From: Arthrobacter silvisoli
GTDB lineage: Bacteria > Actinomycetota > Actinomycetes > Actinomycetales > Micrococcaceae
Assembly: GCF_003369445.1 (NCBI RefSeq)
Contig: NZ_QRCU01000059.1
Coordinates: 62,001 to 126,000, forward strand
Direction of reading: 5' to 3'
Length of the DNA: 64,000 bases
Position numbers and translations under genes: made by a program. The notes below the pieces were generated by a model, which did not search any database, was not told the origin of the DNA, and saw nothing but the letters and a program-made list of their open reading frames with translations. This document shows positions 56,664 to 64,000 of the stretch, piece after piece (the first letter of the stretch is position 1; each line of letters opens with the position of its first letter).

Positions 56664-57311
56664 ATGTTGGACATCGAAGTGATCGAGGACCCTGCCGCCG
56701 CGGAAGCGTCGCTGGATCCGATTCGCACCCGCATCCTCCAGGAGCTGGCCGAGCCGGCCTCGGCCACGCAGCTCGCCGCCAAGGTGGGCCTGCCCAGGCA
56801 GAAGGTCAACTACCACCTCAAGGCGCTCGAAGGCCACGGGTTGGTGGAACTTGTGGAGGAGCGGAAGAAGGGCAACGTCACCGAACGCATCCTGCGGGCG
56901 ACGGCGGCCTCCTACCTGATCTCGCCGGTCGCCCTGGCCTCGGTGGCGCCGGATCCCCGGCGCTTCGCCGACCGCTTCTCCGCGTTCTGGCTCCTGGCGC
57001 TGGCCGGCCGCACCGTCCAGGAGATGGGCAAGCTCATCGCCGGCGCCGCAGCGGCGAAGAAGAAGCTTGCGAGCTTCGCTATCGACGGCGAAATCACCTT
57101 CCACACGGCCGCGGATCGCGCGGCTTTTGCCGAGGAGCTCGGCGTCGCGGTCACCCGGCTCGTGGACAAATACCACGACGACGGCACAGGTAACCCAAGC
57201 GGCACGGCAGCCGGCGGGCGCAAGCACCGGCTCGTCGTCGTACTCCATCCCGCACTCAAGGCACCCAAAGAAAGCACAGAACTCAAGGAAAAGGACCAAA
57301 GCAATGACTGA
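56664..57311 (+). CDS. ArsR-family winged-helix regulator
   Basis: A 215-aa regulator: HTH in the N-terminal half (ASATQLAAKVGLPRQKVNYHL, residues about 32-52) with SDPIRTRILQEL-type helix before it, and a long C-terminal helical region. No metal-binding Cys pair is seen, so a non-metal ligand is likely. The start codon follows CATGAT by 6 nt (leaderless). Its stop overlaps the downstream SRPBCC gene by 8 nt, the typical ArsR/SRPBCC pairing. Confidence 0.9.
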   Translation: MLDIEVIEDPAAAEASLDPIRTRILQELAEPASATQLAAKVGLPRQKVNYHLKALEGHGLVELVEERKKGNVTERILRATAASYLISPVALASVAPDPRRFADRFSAFWLLALAGRTVQEMGKLIAGAAAAKKKLASFAIDGEITFHTAADRAAFAEELGVAVTRLVDKYHDDGTGNPSGTAAGGRKHRLVVVLHPALKAPKESTELKEKDQSND

Positions 57312-57996
57312 CAAGCGCGAATTCGAAATCGTCTTCGACGGCGAAATCCCCGGCACTCCTGAGCGGGTCTGGGAAGCCGTCACGAACGGCACGGCGGCCT
57401 GGATGTTCCCCACGGACGGGTGGCCCTCGGTCAACACTGTGGAGGAATACCCGAACCACCTCGTCAACCGCATGGACGGACCCGATGGCTGGTTCAACCA
57501 GCTCGAGCACGTCATCGAACCGCTCGACGGCGGCCGCGCGAAGCTCCACTACGTGCACAGCGGCATCTTCCAGGACAACTGGGACGAGCAGTACGACGGC
57601 GCCAGCAAGCACACCGCCTTCTACCTGCACACCCTGGGCCAGTACCTGCAGCACTTCGACGGCAAACCCGTGGTCTTCACGGACATCCAGGCTCCGGCGG
57701 CGTCGCAGACCCCGGACGGCTTTGTCCGGCTCAAGAAGGCCCTCGGCGTCGACGGCGTGGCGCAGGGTTCGCCGGTCGCGGTGGAGGTTGACGGCGTCGG
57801 GCGGCTGAGCGGGGAGCTCGACTTCTCCAACGAGCACTTCCTGGGCCTGCGCACCGGCGACGCCCTGTACCGCTTCTTCGGCCGCAACTCCTTCGGCGCC
57901 ACCGTGGGCATGACCGTGCACGACTTCAGCGGCAGCGGCGATTCCGAAGCCACCGCCAAGGCCTGGGGCGCGTTCCTGGCGAAGGTGTACGCCTAG
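57304..57996 (+). CDS. SRPBCC/AHSA1-domain protein
   Basis: A 230-aa START-like protein (FEIVFDGEIPGTPERVWEAV at the start, YLHTLGQYLQHFDGKPV in the middle) followed by a beta-rich second domain. It resembles the protein at 36941-37663 in layout, so the two are likely paralogues. Co-transcribed and overlapping (8 nt) with the ArsR regulator, which probably controls it. Confidence 0.88.
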   Translation: MTDKREFEIVFDGEIPGTPERVWEAVTNGTAAWMFPTDGWPSVNTVEEYPNHLVNRMDGPDGWFNQLEHVIEPLDGGRAKLHYVHSGIFQDNWDEQYDGASKHTAFYLHTLGQYLQHFDGKPVVFTDIQAPAASQTPDGFVRLKKALGVDGVAQGSPVAVEVDGVGRLSGELDFSNEHFLGLRTGDALYRFFGRNSFGATVGMTVHDFSGSGDSEATAKAWGAFLAKVYA

Positions 57997-58006
57997 AAAA
58001 CAAGAA

Positions 58007-58062
58007 TGCGGGGTCCGCTCCACGTCCTTTCGAAGAGCCAAGGGACATAGAGCGGGCCTCAC
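58007..58062. repeat. Intergenic palindromic repeat, family B copy 2
   Basis: The arm from 58007 (TGCGGGGTCCGCTCCACGTC) pairs imperfectly with 58040-58062 (AAGGGACATAGAGCGGGCCTC AC). It shares the AGCGGGCCTC core with the element at 31017-31073 and lies between convergent genes. Confidence 0.65.
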
Positions 58063-58074
58063 AACGCGCGGACC

Positions 58075-59592
58075 TTAGGCGATCGCCGCGGCCTGCGGTT
58101 CCTTCAGGGTCCGGCGCAGCTGGGGCGCGGCGTCCAAACGGTCCTGCGCGGCGCGCAGGGCGAGGACCGCCGTCGTTAGCTGCTCGGGCGGGAGGGTGAA
58201 TGGCACCCGCAGGAAATGTTCGAAGGAACCGCCGACGCCGAAACGCGGCCCAGCGGCCAGCCGCAGCCCGAACTCGGGAGCCAGGACCGCCAGCGCCGTG
58301 CTCGACGCGGCCGGCAGCCTGCACCAGACGGTCAGGCCGCCACGCGGGCGTTCGAAGCTCCATTCCGGAAGGTGTTCGCCCAGCAGGCGAAGCAGGGTTT
58401 CGCGGTTGCCCCGCAGGGCCTCGAGCCGCTCGCCGAGCGGTTCGGCGAAGTCGCGCACCAGCCGGGCGGCGGCGAGTTGCTCCACGACGGGACCGCCGAG
58501 GTCCATGGTGGTCCGGGCCGCCACGAAACGTGCCAAGAGCCCTTCCTCCGCGCGGATCCACCCCGTCCGCAGCCCTGCCCAATGCGATTTGCTGAGCGAG
58601 CCGATGGAGACCACCGCGGGACTGAAGGCGGCGAGCGGGGTGGTGCGGACGCCGTCGAGGTCCAGGGCGCGCAGGGTCTCGTCCACCACCAGGACCGTAC
58701 CCGTCCCGGCCGCCTCCCGGACCAGGCGGCGGCGCTGCAGGTCCGACATCACGCGCCCGGTGGGGTTGTGGAAGTCGGGCAGGAGGTAGGCCATGGCGGG
58801 GCGCTGCTGCCGCATGGCGGTGACCATGGCGTCGATGTCCCAGCCCGCCCCGCCGCTTCCCGGGGTGCCGTTTCCCGGGGTGCCGTTTCCCGGGATGCCG
58901 GGAACAGCAGCGGGCAGCGGCACCGGAACCGTCCGCGATCCCGAGGCCCGGATCGCGTCCAGGGCGTTCGGGTACGTCGGGTGGTCCACCAGGACCTTCT
59001 GCTGCCGGCCGGCGAGCGTGCGCAGGATGATGTTCAGCGCGTGCTGCGCGCCGGAAGTCACCAGGATCTGGGATGCCGACGTCGGGACGCCCGTCTGCGT
59101 GTAATGCGCGGCGATCGCTTCGCGCAGCACCGGGATGCCGAGGGGGTCGTAACCGAAGCCCGGCAGAAGCGCCGGCAATTCAGTCAGGGCGTCCGCGAAG
59201 GCCCGGTGCACCATCTCGCCGGTGGCCGGCAGCGATGCGTAGGCAAGGTCAAGGACGCCGTCCGGAGCGACGAGGCCCGGAGCGTGGACCGGGGTCACGC
59301 GGTGCGGGAGCCGGGTGCGCGCCCGGCTTCCCTGGCCGCTGCTCAGGAAGCCCTGCTCGCGCAACCCTGCGTAGGCGGCGGTGACGGTGGTGCGGCTGAC
59401 GCCGAGCGTTTCGGCGAGGGCGCGCTCGCTGGGCAGTGCTACATCCAGGGCGATCCGGCCGTCCAGTACCAGCAGGCGCACGACGTCGGCCAGCTCGCGG
59501 TAGGCCGCCGAGCCGCCGGTGTTCCAAGCGCCAAGGAGGCGGGCCAGCGCTGCGGGGCTCAGGGAGCCTGAGGGGTTCGTTGGGGAAGGCAC
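58075..59592 (-). CDS. MocR-family regulator (YczR-type)
   Basis: A 505-aa fusion of a GntR-type winged HTH (residues about 28-95, LPSERALAETLGVSRTTVTA) and an aminotransferase fold I domain with the PLP Lys in SIGSLSKSHWAGLRTGW. The linker inside the aminotransferase part has short Gly/Pro repeats (GNGTPGNGTPGSGG). The GTG start follows AATACT by 6 nt. It is divergent from the YczE gene, the known YczR/YczE arrangement. Confidence 0.9.
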   Translation of the reverse strand: MPSPTNPSGSLSPAALARLLGAWNTGGSAAYRELADVVRLLVLDGRIALDVALPSERALAETLGVSRTTVTAAYAGLREQGFLSSGQGSRARTRLPHRVTPVHAPGLVAPDGVLDLAYASLPATGEMVHRAFADALTELPALLPGFGYDPLGIPVLREAIAAHYTQTGVPTSASQILVTSGAQHALNIILRTLAGRQQKVLVDHPTYPNALDAIRASGSRTVPVPLPAAVPGIPGNGTPGNGTPGSGGAGWDIDAMVTAMRQQRPAMAYLLPDFHNPTGRVMSDLQRRRLVREAAGTGTVLVVDETLRALDLDGVRTTPLAAFSPAVVSIGSLSKSHWAGLRTGWIRAEEGLLARFVAARTTMDLGGPVVEQLAAARLVRDFAEPLGERLEALRGNRETLLRLLGEHLPEWSFERPRGGLTVWCRLPAASSTALAVLAPEFGLRLAAGPRFGVGGSFEHFLRVPFTLPPEQLTTAVLALRAAQDRLDAAPQLRRTLKEPQAAAIA

Positions 59593-59596
59593 CAGA

Positions 59597-59636
59597 CCAG
59601 TATTTCAAACTGGCTATGGAAAGCAATGCCAGTTTT
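59597..59636. promoter_or_regulatory. YczR/YczE divergent operator candidate
   Basis: CCAGT (59597-59601) and ACTGG (59609-59613) form an inverted repeat, followed by a direct copy GCCAGTTTT (59629-59637 approximately). Three half-sites, two in direct orientation, fit the MocR pattern of direct plus inverted repeats. The first overlaps the regulator's own -10 box. Confidence 0.6.
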
Positions 59637-59652
59637 CTTGAATCATGGAGCC

Positions 59653-60339
59653 ATGATGACCCGCAGAATCACCCAGCTCCTGATCGGCCTCGCGATGTAC
59701 GGAATCTCCCTGGCCATGTTCATCAGGGCAAGCCTCGGCCTGGATCCTTGGGACGTGTTCCACCAGGGGCTCGCCGGGAAGCTTGGCTGGAGCATCGGCA
59801 CCGTGGTGGTGGTGGTCAGCTTCCTCGTGCTGCTGCTGTGGATCCCGCTGCGGCAGATGCCCGGCTTCGGCACCCTCGCCAACGCCGTGCTTGTGGGTAT
59901 CTTCGCCGACCTGGGCCTGGCGCTGCTCCCGGCTTTCTCGCACCTGGGCGGTCAGATCGCCATGCTCGCCGGGGCGGTGCTGCTCAATGCCATCGCCTCT
60001 GCCTGCTACATCGGGGCACGGCTCGGCCCCGGCGCCCGTGACGGCCTCATGACCGGCCTGGCGCGCCGCACTGGCTGGTCCGTGCGCCTGTCCCGCACCC
60101 TGATCGAAGTGGTGGTGCTGGGATCCGGCTGGCTGCTGGGCGGCTCGGTGGGCGTGGGCACCGTGGTCTACGCCCTGGCGATCGGGCCACTGGTCCAGCT
60201 GCTGCTTCCGCTGTTCGCGGTTCCGGAGAAGGGCGTTCCGGAGGTGCGCGTGCCGGAGAACAGCGGGGCGGAGAACAGCGCGACGGAAGAGTCCGTGACG
60301 GAAAAGTCTGTGCCGCAAGCCCAGGTAGCTGGCAGTTAA
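59653..60339 (+). CDS. yczE: YczE-family membrane protein
   Basis: A 228-aa protein with about five or six membrane helices (first LIGLAMYGISLAMFIRASLG) and a charged, repetitive C-terminal tail (VPEKGVPEVRVPENSGAENS). The YczE family has no settled function; it pairs with YczR regulators. Two adjacent ATG codons (59653, 59656) are possible; GGAG favours the second. Confidence 0.85.
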   Translation: MMTRRITQLLIGLAMYGISLAMFIRASLGLDPWDVFHQGLAGKLGWSIGTVVVVVSFLVLLLWIPLRQMPGFGTLANAVLVGIFADLGLALLPAFSHLGGQIAMLAGAVLLNAIASACYIGARLGPGARDGLMTGLARRTGWSVRLSRTLIEVVVLGSGWLLGGSVGVGTVVYALAIGPLVQLLLPLFAVPEKGVPEVRVPENSGAENSATEESVTEKSVPQAQVAGS

Positions 60340-60347
60340 TGTCGTTC

Positions 60348-61157
60348 TCAGGGCACCGGCTGGCAGTTCGGACAGAAGTAGATGGTCCGTTCTTCCAAGC
60401 CGGGTGATTTCCCGAGGGTTCCGCGCCGGATGGGCGTGCGGCAGCGCAGGCACGGCTGGTGTTCGCGCCCGTACACCCAGTAGCCCGGGCGGAGGGCCCG
60501 CGGACCCAGCGTGGAGCGGGGCCCGGCCCCGAGGTTGGCCTCCAGGAGCCGTTTGGCGTCGGCCAGGATCGCGGCCGGGTCGGGTACCGAAGCCACGGGA
60601 AGGGCCGGATGCACCCGCGAGAGGAAGCACGACTCGCAGCGGTAGATGTTCCCGATCCCTGCCACATTGGACTGGTCCAGCAGGGCCAGCCCGATGGGCG
60701 TCTCCGGTGACGCCACCAGCCGCCGCAGCGCCTCGTCCGCGTCCCAACCGGGACCCAGCAGGTCCGGACCCAGATGCCCCAGGACCCGGTCTTCTTCCCC
60801 GGTCGGGATGACTTCCAGGATGCCCAGAGAGAAGCCGACGACGTCGGCCGAGGCCGTGCGCAGCACGCATCTGGCGGTGTGGCCGGGTTTCCGCCACCGG
60901 CCTCCCGGGGCATAGACCTGCCAGCTGCCCTCCATCTTCAGGTGCGAATGGATGGTCAGGGTGCGCCCGGAGCCGGCGGACTCCCGAACCCGCATCAGCA
61001 GGTGCTTGCCCCGTGGCACCACCTCCTCCACCGTCCAGCCCGACAAGTCCAGGGTGGCAAAGCGCGGCACCCTGAAATCCGAGGACACCAGGACTTTCCC
61101 GGCCAGGGCCTGGTGCAGCTCCTTGGCTGCGCGCCAGACCGAATCTCCCTCAGGCAC
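60348..61157 (-). CDS. nei2: Fpg/Nei DNA glycosylase (Nei2 type)
   Basis: A 269-aa base-excision repair enzyme. The N-terminal catalytic PEGD (Pro-2, Glu-3), H2TH region and a C-terminal zinc finger (CLRC and CPNC, two Cys pairs) are present. It removes oxidised bases such as oxidised pyrimidines. Its ATG overlaps the stop of the lhr gene by 8 nt, so both repair-related genes share a transcript. Confidence 0.92.
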   Translation of the reverse strand: MPEGDSVWRAAKELHQALAGKVLVSSDFRVPRFATLDLSGWTVEEVVPRGKHLLMRVRESAGSGRTLTIHSHLKMEGSWQVYAPGGRWRKPGHTARCVLRTASADVVGFSLGILEVIPTGEEDRVLGHLGPDLLGPGWDADEALRRLVASPETPIGLALLDQSNVAGIGNIYRCESCFLSRVHPALPVASVPDPAAILADAKRLLEANLGAGPRSTLGPRALRPGYWVYGREHQPCLRCRTPIRRGTLGKSPGLEERTIYFCPNCQPVP

Positions 61158-64000
61158 GGATCCTCAGGCCCTTCGGAGTGGAGTAGGCTCCGGCCGCGGC
61201 AAGGGCCTCGGCGATCGGCGTGCCCAGCAGGTCCTGGCCATTGGCCTTTTCCATGAAGAGCCTGTCCACGGCTCCGCGGCGCACCACGTCCACCAGCGCG
61301 GCAGCGGCAGCGGCCAGCAAGCCGTCGTCCTGGCTGAAAGTGAGCAGGGTCTTGCCGCCGCGCTCCACGTACAGGGCCAGGGCGCCGTCGACCATCACCA
61401 CCAGCGCGCCCGCCTTCCGGCCTGGACGGTGCCCGGACGCGGCATCGGCGGACAGAGCGGGCCAGGGCAGCGCTGCGCCGTAGGGGTTGGCGGGGTCGGT
61501 GGCGGCGAGGGCCAAAGCGGAAGGTTCCGTTTTCTCCGCGCGGGCGTCCTCGGCGAAGGAACGCAGCCGGTCCACAGTGGCGGGAACAGCGAACTGTGCG
61601 GCCCCGAGGTGTTCAATGAAATACCCGCGGCGGCAGCGGCCCGCTTCCTCCAACCGGGCCAGCACTTTGTACATCAGCCCGAAGCCGCCCAGGATGTTCT
61701 CGGCGATCACCGAGCCGCGGGTGACCACGCCGTAGCGGTCCAGCAGGAGCTCAGCGGTGCCGCGGGCGTGCAGGGTGGGGTCGAGCTCCGGCACGGGGAG
61801 GGCGGACCAGCGACCAACCGCCATGGGCGGCGTCGCCGCGCCGCCGCCGGAAAGGGACCCGTAGCGGCCACCGGTCAGACCCGGCGAACCGAAGCCCCCG
61901 CCCGTGCCGATCCCGCCCGTACCGATCCCGTGCGCGCGGCCGATCCGGCCCAGCCGCAGCGAACGGGCCCGCGGCGGCCGGGCAATCTGCCGGTGGGCTG
62001 TCTTGCCGCCGGCAATCAGCGCCCGCACCGGTGCGAAAGTGTCGCCGGTGACCCGCCCGGCCCACACGAGATCCCAGAGCGCGGCCACCACGGCGTCGTC
62101 GCTGAGAACGGCGTCCATGCCGCCCGCGACGTCAGTGAGCTGGCGGAAGAAGTAGGCCCCGCCGCCGTCGCGCAGGTGCCCGAGCAGGCGAAGCTGCGCG
62201 TCTGCCGGCTCAAACCCGGGGTCCGGGTTCAGGGTCAGCTCGGCGGAGTCTGCCACGTGCAGGCTGACCCAGCCGTCATTGCCCGGCAGCGAACCGGCCC
62301 CGGCCCAGAGCAGTTCGCCGGCGGCCATGAGCTCGTCCAGCATGGCCGGTTGATAGTCGGCCACCCGGCTTGCCAGCACCAGCGGTTCCCACGCCGACGC
62401 CGGAACCGGCACCCCGGAAAGCTGGTCCACCGCAGTCATGATGCCGTCCAGGCCGCGCAACGCCGAGCCGGCGCGGGACCTTCCGGGCTGGCGGACGTTC
62501 TGCCAGTCGGGCAGGAACCGCCCGTAGGCGGCGGCCTCGACGGGTTCGACCTCGGCCCGCAGGGCCGCCAGCGAACGGCGCCGGAGCTTGCGCAGCACGT
62601 CGGCATCGCACCATTCGCTGGCCGGAGGCGGGAGCACTGATTCGGCGTTTTCCGGCGCCGCATTGCCGCCCGCAGTTTCTTCGGCGACCGGGTGCGGCCG
62701 GAACTCGCCTTCCACCACGCGGCCGTCGGCGGCGAGCCGCTTCAGGGCGGTGCGCACGACGGCGGCCCCGAGCCCCAGGCGGGCGGCGGCCTCTTCCGCG
62801 GTGAACGGGCCGTGGGTCCTGGCGTAGCGGGACACGAGGTCGCCCAGGGGATCGGCCACGGGCTCGATGAAAGCCAGCGGGACGCCCATGGGAAGGGGGA
62901 CCCCGACGGCGTCGCGGAGCCTGGCCGCGTCCTCGATGGCCGCAAACCGTTCCACCCCGCCCAGCGTCACGGTGAGGGCACGGTTGGCTTTGCGGAGCGC
63001 TGCGAGGTGTCCGGCCGCCTCGGTGGTGGTGCCATCCTCGAGGCGTGCGGCCACTTCATCCGCATCCAAGGGCCCGAGCAGTCGCAGCAGGTCGGCGACC
63101 CCTTCGAGGCCCCGGACCCGGCGGTCCGGAACAAGCCGCTGCAGCTCCAGCTCCGTGCTTTCGATGACCTTGGCGTCGAGCAGTTCGCGCAGCTCCACCC
63201 GGCCCAGGAGTTCGTTCAGCAGGGCTGAGTCGAGGGCGAGGGCCGCAGCGCGCCGTTCGGCCAGGGGGGAATCGCCCTCGTAGAGGTATTGGGCCACGTA
63301 GCCGAAGAGCAGCGATTTCGCGAAGGGGGAGGGCTGCTGAGTGGTGGTCTGCACGAGGCGCAGTTCCCGGCGTTCGATGGCGCCCGCAATGTCTTTCAAC
63401 GCCGGGAGATCGTAGACGTCCTGCAGGCACTCCCGCACGGTTTCAAGCACCACGGGGAACTGCGGGTACTTCTTCGCCACGTCCAGCAGCTGGGCGGACC
63501 GTTGGCGTTGCTGCCAGAGCGGCTGCCGCTTGGCCGGGTTCTGGCGGGGGAGCAGCAGGGCCCGGGCGGCGCACTCGCGGAAACGCGAGGCGAACAGGGC
63601 GCTGCCGCCTACCTCCGCCGTCACGATCTGCTCGAGTTCGTCCGGCTCGAAGAGGAACAGTTCCGCGCCGGGCGGCTCGTCCTCCATCATGGGGACCCGC
63701 AGCACGATGCCGTCGTCGGCGGCCATGGCGGAACCGTCCAGTCCGTAGCGCTGCTGCAGGCGCTGCCCGACGGCGAGGGCCCAGGGCGCGTGGACGGGCA
63801 TGCCGAAGGGGCTGTGGAGGACAACCCGCCAATCGCCCAGTTCGTCGTGGAAGCGTTCGACGACGAGCGTACGGTCGTTCGGGACCACCTCCGTGGCCTG
63901 CTGCTGCTCCCGCAGGTACTGGAGCAGGTTGCCGGCGGCGAAGTCGTCCAGGCCGCTGGCCTTGCAGCGTTCCAGCGCCGGCGCGGGATCGGAGGCGGAC
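61150..64000 (-). CDS. lhr: Lhr-type ATP-dependent helicase, C-terminal part
   Basis: About 950 codons are visible; the frame continues through the window edge without a start, and the sequence at 63889-64000 is coding (LDDFAAGNLLQYLREQQQATE). This is the C-terminal half of Lhr (large helicase-related): winged-helix and beta-barrel parts (PFGMPVHAPWALAVGQRLQQ; WCDADVLRKLRRRSLAALRA) without the ATPase core, which lies outside. A Gly-rich linker (GIGTGGIGTGGGFGSPGL) is inserted before the last domain. It couples to nei2 by an 8-nt overlap. Confidence 0.9.
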   Translation of the reverse strand, partial: SASDPAPALERCKASGLDDFAAGNLLQYLREQQQATEVVPNDRTLVVERFHDELGDWRVVLHSPFGMPVHAPWALAVGQRLQQRYGLDGSAMAADDGIVLRVPMMEDEPPGAELFLFEPDELEQIVTAEVGGSALFASRFRECAARALLLPRQNPAKRQPLWQQRQRSAQLLDVAKKYPQFPVVLETVRECLQDVYDLPALKDIAGAIERRELRLVQTTTQQPSPFAKSLLFGYVAQYLYEGDSPLAERRAAALALDSALLNELLGRVELRELLDAKVIESTELELQRLVPDRRVRGLEGVADLLRLLGPLDADEVAARLEDGTTTEAAGHLAALRKANRALTVTLGGVERFAAIEDAARLRDAVGVPLPMGVPLAFIEPVADPLGDLVSRYARTHGPFTAEEAAARLGLGAAVVRTALKRLAADGRVVEGEFRPHPVAEETAGGNAAPENAESVLPPPASEWCDADVLRKLRRRSLAALRAEVEPVEAAAYGRFLPDWQNVRQPGRSRAGSALRGLDGIMTAVDQLSGVPVPASAWEPLVLASRVADYQPAMLDELMAAGELLWAGAGSLPGNDGWVSLHVADSAELTLNPDPGFEPADAQLRLLGHLRDGGGAYFFRQLTDVAGGMDAVLSDDAVVAALWDLVWAGRVTGDTFAPVRALIAGGKTAHRQIARPPRARSLRLGRIGRAHGIGTGGIGTGGGFGSPGLTGGRYGSLSGGGAATPPMAVGRWSALPVPELDPTLHARGTAELLLDRYGVVTRGSVIAENILGGFGLMYKVLARLEEAGRCRRGYFIEHLGAAQFAVPATVDRLRSFAEDARAEKTEPSALALAATDPANPYGAALPWPALSADAASGHRPGRKAGALVVMVDGALALYVERGGKTLLTFSQDDGLLAAAAAALVDVVRRGAVDRLFMEKANGQDLLGTPIAEALAAAGAYSTPKGLRIRA

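Overview
The window is high-GC actinobacterial chromosomal DNA. Gene content points to a soil Arthrobacter or Pseudarthrobacter type organism (Micrococcaceae). Pointers are a RamB-type XRE regulator between glyoxylate-shunt genes, an anaplerotic PEP carboxylase, actinobacterial families (DUF4916, Nei2, Lhr), many GTG/TTG starts, and many genes whose start codon lies 6-7 nt after a TANNNT box, the leaderless layout common in Actinobacteria. No rRNA, tRNA, CRISPR array, complete insertion sequence or prophage was seen. This assignment is inference from gene content only.

Region 1 (1-17.2 kb) is a carbohydrate-catabolism island. On the minus strand lie an ABC uptake operon (Gfo/Idh dehydrogenase, unknown protein, Tat-type lipoprotein binding protein, two permeases, cut by the window edge), two tandem paralogous LacI regulators, and a TIM-barrel isomerase plus Gfo/Idh dehydrogenase pair. 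Divergently lie a ROK regulator and a second operon: lipoprotein binding protein, two permeases, Gfo/Idh dehydrogenase and ThuA-like protein, followed by an MFS transporter. The second operon resembles the rhizobial thu system (oxidation of a disaccharide to its 3-keto form) but lacks an ABC ATPase.

Region 2 (17.3-22.5 kb) is the glyoxylate shunt: malate synthase, isocitrate lyase and the divergent RamB-type regulator. Two copies of a palindromic repeat bracket it, and a complex inverted-repeat region lies inside it. Region 3 (22.6-31.9 kb) carries an amino-acid permease, a lipoprotein serpin, a kinase-gene remnant beside a small membrane-protein gene, a response regulator/histidine kinase/TAXI binding protein operon divergent from an MHS-family transporter, and a queuosine-precursor transporter.

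Region 4 (31.9-36.9 kb) is an overlapping five-gene operon (small His/Gly-rich membrane protein, ICMT-like methyltransferase, FtsX-type permease, ABC ATPase, LOG-family protein), followed by tgt. Region 5 (36.9-64 kb) is compact single-gene or two-gene housekeeping and accessory DNA: SRPBCC, NUDIX, VOC, YdeI and GH76 proteins, an SDR/acyl-CoA dehydrogenase pair, LysE, DUF1684, PEP carboxylase, a D-threonine-aldolase-like enzyme, DedA, a macrodomain/methyltransferase pair, a pseudouridine synthase, an ArsR/SRPBCC pair, a divergent YczR/YczE pair, and Nei2 with the C-terminal part of Lhr.

The best candidates for something little described are the ATPase-less thu-like operon with its shared operator candidates, the DUF2933/ICMT/ABC/LOG operon, the lipoprotein serpin, the TAXI-coupled two-component operon, and two families of intergenic palindromes, each present twice here.
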